From the NCBI GenBank assembly GCA_948146395.1, contig OX411552.1, positions 14,306,957-14,370,956 on the forward strand: a stretch of DNA of 64,000 bases, read 5' to 3'. This DNA comes from Fragum whitleyi (lineage: Eukaryota > Mollusca > Bivalvia > Cardiida > Cardiidae). The translations under genes and the position numbers were made by a program. This document shows, piece by piece, positions 32,030 through 43,700 of this stretch; within the stretch, counting starts at the first letter, position 1; each line of letters starts with the position of its first letter. Under the pieces are notes generated by a model, which searched no databases, had not been told where the DNA came from, and saw nothing but the letters and a program-made list of their open reading frames with translations.

Positions 32030-33960
32030 GCCAGGATATTACCAATCATGCGCTAATTGGTATGAAACAAATAATATGTGAAATACCTCTCTCATTCCCA
32101 ATAATTTTCTATTTGAACAAAATTCCTTTCATATATTTACCAGAAAAATTATTGCCTACGATAGTTACTAAATTCTAATATGTCTTTAATACAGTCTTTT
32201 GATGAATGGGCAAAGAAATATATCTCGGTTACGAACATAAAAATAAGATGTTTAATATAGGCTAGTGTAATAACAATATTTTCTGAAATTATTTATTTAT
32301 CGCAAAATACGGAATCTTGCCCAACACGTTCAAGTTATTCTTTTTATAATTAAGAAGAGTTGTGAAATTGTTAATTTTATACGTCTGTCTCGGTCTCTGC
32401 TGCATTTAGAAATAAGCTTGGTTTACTGATGTTAAAAGAATTCCTTTAACTTTCTTATATTTTGAAAAAAAGACTTGGTAGGCAGCCTGCTGAAATGTTA
32501 AATGAATATTTACATAACCGGGATCAACAGTCATGACCTCAGATATGAAATATCTGGCCAATTTAGCAAAAGGAAATTTAAGCAGATTCATGTTAACCTC
32601 TGTGAAGCATTTAGTTTTTTCTGTACTCTAAACCGGGACTTACTGTGCATCGTTCTATTGATTTTGATTTCTCAAATTACTGACTAAAATAAAAAATTAG
32701 TCACAGATAATTCCAAATTGATTAAAACGTATTTATACAATGGAATAATCCTTGATTGTGCGCTTGGACAGCTAGAAAATCTAATGATTGGAAAATCTAC
32801 AAAATCCATGCCCATTCTCCATATTTCAAGATTGCATGATATATACTTTTAAATGTAATGGTTCTGTTCAAGACATACAGTCAATGCCTAGTCTCAAACG
32901 TGCAAGTAATCATAGAAAACAAGATAATTTACAGTGCAATACCCAGTACCCTTTTTGGCAATTCCCAGTCCACTTAAAGGGATAAGAAACCAATCTCCAG
33001 TGCCCCAATGATTCAATAAAGGTCGCCGTCAATTGGCCATATCTTGGCCAAATCTTAATGAACATAGGTTATTTTTTTGCAGGATCTTTTCTTTGATTTT
33101 TTTCTTACTCGCTTCAGTTTTCCTTATGATATTTTTTTGTCTTGTGATTAAATAAATATGTGAGGGGTATAAAATCTCTCGGAATGTATGTTGTTTATCT
33201 TTTATTTCATTCCTAAAACTTTGAGTAAGGAGTGCAATGTGTAAGTAATCTGAATTGTAGCATAAATTAATGTCTTGGAGCAAACATGTAAAGCTCAAAT
33301 ACATGGATTGTTTATAGGACTACTTTCCGCGGAAGCTTACAAAAGGCTGCGAATCAATATTGCTGTCATTGAGTAATGAAACCAATTTTTCATCCAATCA
33401 GAATTCGCGATTCTTGGTGAACACAACTGGAATTAGAGTATTTAAACATTTTGGCAAAGTAGTCGTAAAATTGATATGATGAAAGTATCGCATTCACATA
33501 CTATCGGTATTTATTTTGAAAATATATTTACACTTTTAGGGTTTAAAAATGAAATGCCGGATGGTGTAAACCAAAACCAATGCAGACTGGTACTGCCAAA
33601 GAAGGAATATCCGGGGTTAAGCAAGGCAAGGGTAAAATACAGTTGCAACAAAAAGTAGTAAATTCGTCGATTTAGTTTAGACGAATTTTTCGTAATTTCA
33701 AGTCATTGAAATAAGACATTACCTGTTTTGTATCGTGTAAATGGCTATTATCCCGCCTTATTGATCCATAGATTCACGACAAATGAGCGTTTGATGATTA
33801 TTTGAGATACTGCATTCTTTTATACGCAGTAACCAAGACCCTTTTGTTCTACAATGATTTTATAATGGTTATCCTAACCGTAGTTTATCGTTAATGGGTG
33901 GTCAAAATGAATTTACAAAACTTTGGTCGACCGGTAGTATTTATTATTGCATACAATAAA
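32030..33960. other. Intergenic stretch with no supported gene
   Basis: Short open frames (for example 32788-32985, 33476-33658) show no recognised domain or good splice context. I see no repeat ends. Confidence 0.35.
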
Positions 33961-33966
33961 CGCTAA

Positions 33967-34063
33967 GGGTCGTTATATGCATACGTTAGCGGACAAAACC
34001 CGGGCGTTTACGGGAGAAAATGTGGGCTAATAAGTAAATCCATATGTCGTTAACGCCCGGCTT
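33967..34063. repeat. Interspersed repeat, inverted partner of 1-103
   Basis: See 1-103; about 75-80% of bases agree by eye. Confidence 0.7.
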
Positions 34064-34096
34064 TGTTAATCCTCGGTCTGAGCCTATACATTCTAT

Positions 34097-34365
34097 CAGA
34101 GGTGCGTTCGTTAGAGCGAGATGAAAAATCCCGCTAAACAAGATTTTTTAAGACGTCATAATGAACGATTTTCGATCATTTGAGTGAAAACATTCGACGT
34201 CGTCATGACTTCTCGTTTTAAGCCAATGCAAAACCATCTTCGTTTCCTCATTGAGATATCTTAAGATTCTTATTGAGTGGCTTAAAAATCTAGCTCTACC
34301 AAACGCTTTATCTTTCAAATCTTAGTAAGAATCTTAAGAACCTCGCTCTAACGAACACACCTCTG
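34097..34365. mobile_element. hAT-type MITE, 269 bp
   Basis: 24-bp terminal inverted repeats beginning CAGAGGTG(C/T)GTTCGTTAGA match at 23 of 24 positions. The CAG-RG start is typical of hAT elements. A clean 8-bp duplication is not visible, so the superfamily is tentative. Confidence 0.75.
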
Positions 34366-34770
34366 TTTTTATGTCTAACATTAATATAGAGCATAAATAA
34401 AAACGTTGATCTACTACTGAATTCCCTCGTAATATTTAATGACGTCATACATTCACCAAGCAACAAGAGTGACTGTGAAATGCATAACGTAATTTTTTCG
34501 GCACATTAATGGGTTTTCGGGTCTCTGCAGTTGTTACCGCCCTCAAAAACGTTAAATAACCCTATATTACATACATTTTATAACAAGGCCCGTCGGCGAC
34601 GTGAGAAAATCAGCTAGGAACCCCGTATTTTATTTATTTATTATTATAATGATTTTTTGGTGGACGTTTACGTTCACCAGTGTTAATACCGCGTGATAGC
34701 AATCCTGTCAGATGTTAATAGGTTTTCAAAACAGTAGTGCTCATTAAGATTCAATGTACTCTTTTTCAAG

Positions 34771-35045
34771 ATTTTTTTTTCAACTCGAGGATAACATGAT
34801 AAAGGGTCGAATGACTCATATTTCCATCGTGGTCCTAACTCATTCGAGTTCCTATCCTACACATAGAGAGAGAGGCAATGGGTTCTAGCCATTATCACCC
34901 GTTTTTACAGCTTGGTGGACTGGGGCCCTGTCTGTAAAGTGTCCTGCCAAAATACACTACCCGGCTCCGGTGGGACTCGAACCCGCAACCTTCAGGTTAT
35001 GAGTCGAGCGCGCTAACCACTCGGCCAACGAGCCAGACAATCTAT
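34771..35045 (-). mobile_element. tRNA-like SINE, antisense, inside repeat B
   Basis: Minus-strand head near 35037: GGCTCGTTGGCCGAGTGGTT, anticodon-loop region CTCATAA, B-box GGGTTCGAGTCCC, and a short acceptor match GGAGCC. The other end is an A run on its own strand (T run 34770-34779). The anticodon stem pairs poorly, so it is not a working tRNA gene. Confidence 0.72.
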
Positions 35046-35431
35046 CTGTCTGACAACTATGCATTTTAAAAATGGAGTGAAACAAGGATTCTGCATAACG
35101 TGTTGAAACCTAAAAGACATCTTTTGAGTTCGAAATCATATGCAATTCTGAGACCGGGAGAACGTTTTGCTTGCAGGCAGAGTAAGTAATTTGCCCCTTG
35201 TTTCCCAAGGTCTATGGGAGGTCACTCATTAAAACTTGCCGAATTGAATTTCTGGAATGGTAACCTCCCCTGACACTACTGAACTTTTATATAAAACAAT
35301 GGCCAATTAATGAAAATACCGGAATACGCATGAATACCGATACAGCCAGAGCAGGTAAAGTAAAGCATTCAGGTCGCGCGATAAAGTTTTATGCAAAGGG
35401 GTTTTACTTTACTTTTCAACACAAGACAGCC

Positions 35432-35648
35432 GTTTGATCCTCTACGGCGGCACTCATTCTTTCCGACTATTTGTCTCTCACCAATAGGTTGATAATCGTA
35501 GACCTATGGGAGATAGCAGCTGGAGGCTAGGAAAGGATGTGATGGTAGTACTGGTGAGAGAAATACCAGGAATCCATTGTAATGTGCTCCAGCCGCCGCG
35601 ATATAACTGAAAAATGGTGAAAACGGAGTTAAACTCCATTCAATCAAT
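35432..35648 (+). mobile_element. CAAAC-type SINE, 5'-truncated, with 15-bp target duplication
   Basis: It begins inside the B-box (GTTTGATCC) and ends ACTCCATTCAATCAAT. Flanks CAACACAAGACAGCC (35417-35431) and CAACACACGACAGCC (35649-35663) form a 15-bp duplication with one difference. The empty paralogous site is in repeat B copy 1 near 19070. Confidence 0.88.
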
Positions 35649-36109
35649 CAACACACGACAGCCAATCTACAGGAGAATGTGTGCAATTTCTTACGTGTTT
35701 ATATAAACACTCACCCTTTCTTTCTTTATTTGAGAATGAAAATCGCGGAACAATTAATTATTATCCTTTTATAGAATTTTTAATAGCAGATAACACCATA
35801 ATTTTAATTATGAGATTACAGAAAATCGATTAGCATTACAAAATAAGAATAATTTATTTCCTTTTATACCCAGTGGATCAGACAATCACTCTTTTAACTA
35901 CACCCGGCATAATGCCGAAAGTTATCGAAACCTTGTTATTACAGAACTTTGGTTGACAATCGACGATATATGTTGAGAAATTTATATCTGAAGCAAGATG
36001 CGAACTTTGGCCAGGTTATTTTTCTTTTATTTTATTTTACATGTATTTTTTGTCTTTTCTCAACAAATGGAAGAATCACCTTAGTGTGCCAACAGAAACG
36101 TCCACAGGT

Positions 36110-37730
36110 CGACAAAATGTCACATTTTCGGACAATCACATATTATTGCAGAAATAAATACTCGGCAAAAAGAAAGTATCCACTTTTCATATTCTAATAT
36201 CTTTCGTACCCATATGGTTAAAAGATCAAGTGATGTATCAGTATGTTTGCAGTCCTTGTCTTTTTTTAAAATCAACATATATCTTTTATGCAAGCAACGT
36301 GTCAATTTGCAGTAATGCCAGAAAGACCGATATCATTAATTTCTACGTACGAGACCTTTACTACCCAGAGATTGAATGCATCCATGAAGGCTTCGTGTTT
36401 TAGAAATTCAAGCAACAGCTGTGTATTGAAACGAGACAAAAATAAACTTTCACACATGCATTGAGAAAAAGTCACCAAACGTTGAGTAAACTATGATTTA
36501 AGGGCTTTAGCCAAAAGAGAAGAACAATTGATAAATGTTTTGCTCATTTTCAATAAAATAGTACCGTTAGTATCCCCCTTCAACTTGATATGCCCACTGT
36601 GAAGACGTCACGAATTCGCTCCTTGTCGTTGACCACCTTGGTTGAACACTTCAACCAGATTTTCAATCATTTTAAAAGGGAAGCAAATTAAAAGTTTTAA
36701 TCATTCAAGACGTCAAACTTTAAGAGCAACTCAATAGACGGTGATCGTTTGTTTCAGTGTAAGATCAATTTACGGGAGACTTTGGCTTACTAATGCACTT
36801 ATTTTTGTTTTCTTATTTCTTGAATATCCCTTATTGACTTTGGAATGCCTTACTTCCCGTTTTGAGGAAGAAATGTATGCTCTTGTTATTGAAAAAAAAA
36901 TAGCATACCAATATATTTTACAAAAATATTCAACTTATTTTGCAAGTATCATCCGTGTATCAACTAGCCCCGTGTGCGGGACTATTTGATACGTGCTACT
37001 TGATACACTTCAATACAATAGAATACAAAACTCACTTTCATATCCAAAGATAAGCAAAACTTTTTTTGTTGTAATGAACACAGAATATGTGTAAATATAC
37101 GTCGCATCTCTTGTACCAGTTCCCATTAAGGGAAAATAAGTTAAATAACTAAAAATCTTTCATGATACCTTAACTGAGGCCACACCTAGGTACATTAAAT
37201 CACTGATGTATTGAGCGACCAACCACGGGGCAACCAAAACTGAGCGTTAAGAGAATGGTCGCTTAGGACATGTTTTATTTTGGTGACCCTTCGTATTTAG
37301 GGCTGCGGAGGACCGATAAGTGAACTATAAGTGAGAAGTCGGTATGCCTACTTTTAAAAAAATATACTAAGTTCCAAAAAAACTCCTTCACAATGCCTAC
37401 ATAAATCTCCATTTTGTAATGGAAATATAATATTTCCGTTCATGTGCAACCGTGTAAACATCGTGAGAAATTGCAAAACACTGCTGCCCTGCTTGTCATG
37501 ACGATACTGGCCACTGAAAATAGCGATTAGTAACGTTGACGCACTGTAACGCTTGTCAATGTAAAACAAAAATTTTGTTTGGAAATACTATGGTATCCTA
37601 TGTCCAATTATGAAGTACAATATAAGCGCATTGCTCACCTTAGAGAAGAAGCTGTATCGGGAGATACATCATTACACCACATACGCTCTTTGCGTAAATG
37701 AAGGTACAGTATCCAAAAGTATATTGGTGT
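36110..37730. other. Intergenic stretch with no supported gene
   Basis: The words GAGCGACCAACC and AATGGTCGCTTAGG near 37206-37266 recall the AAGCGACC repeat at 16131. Nothing else is recognised. Confidence 0.35.
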
Positions 37731-37734
37731 ACCA

Positions 37735-37856
37735 TATCATATCATATATATCCCTTTCTTATTTCATTTTGTTTTGTTGATATGTGTTTGTAAAATTGCC
37801 TTTAACCCTTACCATGGGTATACTTGAGCAATAAAATATCTTATCTTATCTTATAA
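37735..37856 (+). mobile_element. LINE 3' tail with (CTTAT)n
   Basis: The region ends GAGCAATAAAATATCTTATC followed by two more CTTAT units, a common 3' terminus of non-LTR elements. No coding part is left. Confidence 0.5.
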
Positions 37857-37859
37857 AGT

Positions 37860-39360
37860 TTCCATGAAAGTTAATTAAATCATAGGCCAACATAATTTCA
37901 ATATCTTGAAGAAGAGATCTTTTTCCAATCTTGTCATTTCAGGTCAAAAAAATATGCAATCATTTAAGTAGCGTGAAAATTTTAGTTTAAATTATTCATT
38001 TTAATCAAGCAATTTAAAATATCATAAATACCACCAGCAAAAATAGGAGTGTTCATATTTCCATTGAAAATTCAGCTGATCCCCTTTAACACTACTGTAT
38101 GATCATATGGGCTCAAACTCTTCTTTTCATATGTCATGAACTCATTTCTCATCGGCGTAAGAAAATGGCAGATTTTCAGAAGCTTAAATTTTAGATAAAC
38201 AGGATGCAAAAACAACATAAGCACGCATGTTACTAAAAAAATAAGGAATTTTTTTCAGGATTTTAGAGTTTTGCCAATTTCATGTGATATCTGAAGAATA
38301 TTTTCTTTATAAGCTATTCATTATTCTTGACCGTTAATCAAAATTCAAAATTTGGAAATGCACACTGTCATATCGTACTCAAAAATTTTAATCTGTTCTG
38401 TTCAGGTGTATTCATGTTATAGTATAGGGCAATCGAACATAGACCTATCTACTGTCTACTTGAGTCCGGAAAATAAACATAAATTCAACCGGATACCAGT
38501 TTGGCAGCTGAGTGACAAGTTACGGAAATCAGGTATTCAATTAAATTTAAGCTTATTAACGAGTAAAATTGGAGAATGTAAGTCAAATTAAGACAGAAGG
38601 ATACCCTTGCATTTGTGGGAATAATTGAGAAAACCGATCTCTTCAATGCAAACAGAGCGAACTTTCTTTCTTGATTCGTACCATGAATGTTTTGAACCAT
38701 TTTTACAACACAACATATCTAGCTGATTTTAAATAATTTATATCTGATAAATCATGATGGAAGAAGAATGAAATGTGTGTACTAATTTTGTTAACTAACA
38801 CAATGGCTTGTGTGTGCACATTACTCGTAAATTTAGGTTTGGTCATGTCAAACGTTCTTGTTTGAAATTGGGCACCATTTAAAAGACAAACCATTTCCCT
38901 GCAGTTATACCAGTGTCAAGCATGCAACTCATCTTAATCAAGGCAATTACTGCATTATTTAAGTGAATTAAAAAAGGTCACTATTTTCAATCTATTTCTC
39001 AAATTGAAAGTAGATAATGTAACAGTGATTTGCATATATATCTTGTTTATCTCCTGGAAGGTTAAAAAACAGTTAATTGGCCAAAATATTTTGCTAGAAC
39101 ATTTATCGAAAAGATATTCTCTAAATGTCAACTAAGATTTTGATGATGACAAAACAAGGCTAAAATTTCAACATACACAGCAATGATATCAGCTTTGGAG
39201 GATATTTAACTTGATATATTTGTAGATGTTAGTCTGTTTCTGTTTCAATAATGTAAATTTTCTGTCACTGGGTGATATTACCATTTCAATTTTCATTATT
39301 GCACCTTGACATTTCTGCAAATTACACATAAATGTATTTCTTGTTTAGTATTTAGTATGA
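37860..39360. other. Region upstream of ANKRD27 without recognisable exons
   Basis: AT-rich. The frame at 38352-38591 has no known product. A non-coding first exon or promoter of ANKRD27 may lie in 37.8-40.5 kb, but I see no CpG-rich patch. Confidence 0.35.
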
Positions 39361-39366
39361 TTTTTT

Positions 39367-39607
39367 ATGCCCCCGTATCGAGCGATCGGGGGCATATTGT
39401 TTTACTCATGTCCGTCTGTCTGTCTGTCCGTCCGTCCATCTGTCGGAAAACTTAACCTTGCCAATAGCTTCAAGCCTATTCAAGATACAAAGCTAATATT
39501 TGGCATGATGATAGATCTCAATGATCCGCATCCCCTGGTACCAAAGTCAAGGTCATGTGACAAGGTCTGTTACGCGGGCATTCGTGTTTCACAAACACAT
39601 CTTGTTT
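39367..39607 (+). mobile_element. Helitron-like ATGCCCCC element
   Basis: The 5' hairpin ATGCCCCCG...CGGGGGCAT (39367-39395), a (GTCT)n(GTCC)n tract, and the 3' hairpin GTGTTT-CAC-AAACAC followed by AT-CTTGTTT. Relatives: 47363-47570, 55978-56137 and 61213-61500. Non-coding. Confidence 0.7.
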
Positions 39608-40064
39608 TTATAGGATATAATAAAGGAAGTCAATCAGTACAAACAAAAATATTTCTTATCCATTCATTTTATATTTTTGATACCTTCCCCAGCCGTTTTG
39701 ACCATTATAAACTCACAGTCAATCAATGACTACTGAATTTGAAAAGATGGCACAAATCCTGCATAGAATTCTTGATAACCCCAAAGATTGACATTTACTA
39801 TTTTTCAACTGGGTCCTGTAGGAATCCCTTCTTGTATTCATGAGGATCCCTTCTGATAAACTAGGATCCCTTGTCATTACTTTATTTACATCTGGGATCG
39901 ACACTAACAGCAGTCCTTTGACCCGAGACCTGTAGATTTCAGGGAAGACTGGTAGAAGATGCCATGTTACAGGTCCTACAGGCCTGTAGTTTATGGTCAT
40001 GATATTTATAATCGGTCAATATTAGTTTCCTTTTCCATATAATTTTTCCCATTACACCATGGAA

Positions 40065-40126
40065 AACACTGTGGAAACTGAAAAAATTGCTTATCAAAAG
40101 CAATTTCTTCTTTTCCCACACTGTTT
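40065..40126. repeat. 28-bp hairpin, partner of 22241-22284
   Basis: Stem ACACTGTGG.AA...AATTGCTT with a few mismatches; the inner stem sequence AAGCAATTTCTTCTTTT is identical to the first copy. Confidence 0.75.
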
Positions 40127-40596
40127 TTGTTAAAACTTACTCTGTAAGTTTCTAAAAAATAAATAAAGTTTTCATGGAGGACCTGTTATTATCAGGAAGG
40201 ACCTGTAAGATTGAAATCTTAAAGGACCTTCAGGCGGATGTAAAATAAAAGTTAGTGTTGAACCCTGTAATAATACATACATGAGCATAGAATTCTAAAG
40301 ACAGAGGAAGGAAAAGCATACTGGCAGTTATGTGAAATATTCTTAAAACTTTGTAAGCAAAGGATTCTTACTTCATTTTGTTCCTTACAACCTTGGCTTG
40401 AAAAATGGATTCTGATTGAAAGAACATCAAAATGTTATAGATTCAGAAGGATCGTGAAGGAATGCATGTACATACTTAGAACTAATGAGATCTTTCTTGA
40501 TATTTTGGGATTGCAGGACACCACTAGTGTTAAACCCTGTAATCCATGGGAAAGCTTGAAAGATAGATTGTCTATCTCACATTTTAATATTTTCAG

Positions 40597-40735
40597 ATTA
40601 TGCTAGATGGCTGACAAAGGAGGATGAAAGATGTCTACACGATATGATGAAGATTTGTATGAAAATCCATTCTTTGTTGCACTCCAAGATAGGTGTACAA
40701 AACTTTTTCACGAGGCGACAGCCAATAGATGGATA
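40597..40735 (+). CDS. ANKRD27: ANKRD27 exon with start codon (coding from 40631)
   Basis: The acceptor TATTTTCAG ends at 40596. It is followed by 34 nt of apparent 5' UTR, an ATG at 40631, 35 codons ending ATANRWI, and the donor GTAAGTG at 40736. The exon ends in phase 0. The ATG was chosen because the peptide from there aligns with the start of VARP. Two upstream ATGs (40600 and 40607) open reading frames of 4 and 6 codons that stop before 40631. The acceptor implies an earlier non-coding exon, which I could not place; if it is not used, transcription could start here. Confidence 0.82.
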
Positions 40736-43700
40736 GTAAGTGTTTGATTACCTGCTTTCCCCAAAGGATATGTAATTTACCACCCCAAAAGACTGATATA
40801 AATTTGGTCAACAGGAGGGGGGTCCGAGGTTAAATCATGGACCACCAGGGCTAGTGTTTGAACCTTGAACTAGTATTTTGACCCTCAAAATTCTAAAAGT
40901 ATCCTATTTTGATCCAAGGGGTCATTGTGATCCCTTTGGGAGAAAATTCTTTGAACCTTAAACCATTGCTTTGACCCTCAAAATTCTGAAAGTATCCTAT
41001 TTTGACCCTTAGAATTTTCTCCCAAGGGGTCATTTTGATCCCCTTGAGAGAAAATTATAAGAGTATAATCTGGGTTTCATCACTAAAATTTTCAATGTGA
41101 AATCTTGTATACTTTTTAGAATTCTACTTTTTAATTTGACTTTATATTACTACAAGAAAGGTCAAATCACACTGAAACCTATAAAATTCTACTCACAATT
41201 CACATCATCTGCTGGCCCCTTTAGAATAAGTTGTTTGCCCAAGAATTTGATGGTTAAGGAGTAAATGACTCCTCAATTTCAAACACTAGAATGAGCCCAG
41301 GACCACTTTCATCATACATTTGACAAAAGTCATTATGGCAAGCATTATTTGTCTTCGACAAATTGGCAAAGGATAAGTATTACACCTAAGTGGGATGGGC
41401 ATCTAGTGCCTCAGATGAAATGTTGTGGTTGTGCTGGGGTGAGAAACATAGTAGGCCATGGGTTGTTGCAATAATGCAATCATGTTGAAAGCAATATTGC
41501 CCTAAACAATCAAACAATTCAATTTATTCATCAGTCAGGCTTTTTAGGCTGTGCTCAGTTCCCGATCTGTAAGATTAGAGGTACATGATGATGTACTATT
41601 TTAGCTTTGTCCAGTCTGATTGCCTGCCTGTTTGACTGCAAAACTTCACCTGTAATTGATCAGTAAATTCAACATTTTTTGTAATCATTTTAGTATTTAA
41701 CCCTTGTCATACTGAACCCAGAATATTCCTGCTTTGACAGGAGCTATAGACAAACATCAGCCTGCACATATAAGCAGTCTGATGTTAATCTATGCCACCT
41801 GTTCTCACTTTCAATCCAGAATTGTCAATAGAGTTAGTTTCAGACCTGGGGTTGATTACATGCCAATGTAATCGATTACAATTACGATTACTTGCAGATT
41901 CTATGATTACTGATTACATTATGATTACACAGTTTTTCATTGTAATCAATTACAATTACAATTACTTTGATAATGTAATCATGATTACATCTGATTACAT
42001 GTGATTACATTTTTATTTAAACCTTACTCATAAACATTTTTGTCCCGGGGGGGGGGGGGGGGGGGGGGGGTATTCATTCAAGTACGGTTTGTATACTATT
42101 TACAAAATGTGGAAGGATAAACAATAAATAATTTATGCCAATTTTTCCTCTTAGGTCTATTTATTTTTACCTTGGTGCTCTTTATGAATTTAGATTTACC
42201 GGAAGCTTTTTAAAATATTAAAATATCCTCTTACATTTGCCTCCACTGCTATGGAAAACAGTGAGCACCTATAGCCTAGATTGACATTTATAATGCTTGT
42301 GTTCGTATTTTTGAAAAAAGATGACATTTAGAAACTGTTCTTGCCAGATTTTTCTCTATTTAAAATATTTTTCATTTTCTCCATGTTTCTTTCTATTTGT
42401 TTTAAGTTTAAAATTTCAGAAAAAATAAGTTTGTGCTGAAAAATAATTCAGTATGATTACTATTGTGATAAAAACATAAGTAAAGGCCTTAACAGAGTCA
42501 ACGCTTTTTCTTTTTTTTTCTAAATTCATGGAAAAGGCATGTCAAACTGTAAAACATTATATGTCAGATGTCTTTCAGGCTCATTAAACTTTGTTGGAAA
42601 ACTTAAAAAGATAGTGTAATAGCTATCCCATGTTTATCAGTACTTTATTGAATTATGCCCAATGGACTTTATAATTTACCCTTATGAACCAATATCAAGA
42701 TTCCTGCATGGTATTGTAATGGGACAATCACAGATTAGATTCATTTCCGTAGAATCTTTGACATGTTATTTGGATTTGAGAAAAAAATATCAAACAAATG
42801 AGAATTATTATAAGAAAAGAAGATTAATTTAATTTGCAAATATATAAATGAATATCAAAGTATAACTATCATTGGCTGTCAAATACTAGTAAAGGGTTAA
42901 TAACAGGTAATTGTTTAATAAGTGCCAGGTGCTACAGGTTATCTTAGATAAGACTGACACTTCTTTTAATTCCTTAATACCTTTAACATTATCATTATAT
43001 CAAACTTCATGTTCATTAGACATTTTTTTACTAGTTTGAATTTTCAATACTTAAAGCAAGAAACCAGAATGTTCTAAACTAGGGGAAAAAAACCCCCAAA
43101 GATTTGGGTATATGAAAAAAATAGAAATTACCTATAAAGCCAAATGAAAATTTAACTACTAGATTAATTTTCCCATTAATTTATCTGTTTTGGGGAAAAT
43201 CTTTTTCTCAATTTAAGTTCTATCTAGTTAAACCAATTACTTTCAAATTATTTTCATTTGACACATTTGTATTCAATGCTAAAACCAAGGACCATTATTT
43301 TAATATAAATTAAATAATTGCCAAATATGATTATCGTTGAAAATAATTTTTTTTCAAAGCTTGTACTTGCAAATACAACAATTGTAATCATAATGTAATC
43401 GAGATGTAATCATGATTATAGGCCTTTTTGCAATGTAATCGATTAAATTACGATTACATGTAATCAGAAATGCTCAGGTTACTGATTACAATATGATTAC
43501 CTGAAAATTGTAATCGATTACATGTAATCATGATTACCGATTACGATTACCCCAGGTCTGGTTAGTTTAACTTTTTCGAATAAAAATTGACCTTCAGTTT
43601 GTGCATTAAGTGCTTTTTGGCCTTTGATTTTGATGAAAAACTTTTAGCCAAAATTTATTCGGCATGACAAGGGTTAATATATAATACTCATTTTTTGTAA

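Larger units (their letters stand above)
34659..36105 (+). mobile_element. Repeat 'B' element with two nested SINEs
   Basis: Complementary copy of 18616-19549. It is longer by two insertions: 34771-35045 (tRNA-like SINE) and 35432-35648 (CAAAC SINE). Confidence 0.75.

Noticed and set aside
34970..35040. tRNA gene with CAT-like anticodon
   Set aside because: The anticodon stem pairs poorly and the unit continues into a body with an A-rich tail.
41852..42010. Stand-alone GATTAC satellite
   Set aside because: Explained as the left subterminal array of the hAT element with an exact 8-bp target duplication.
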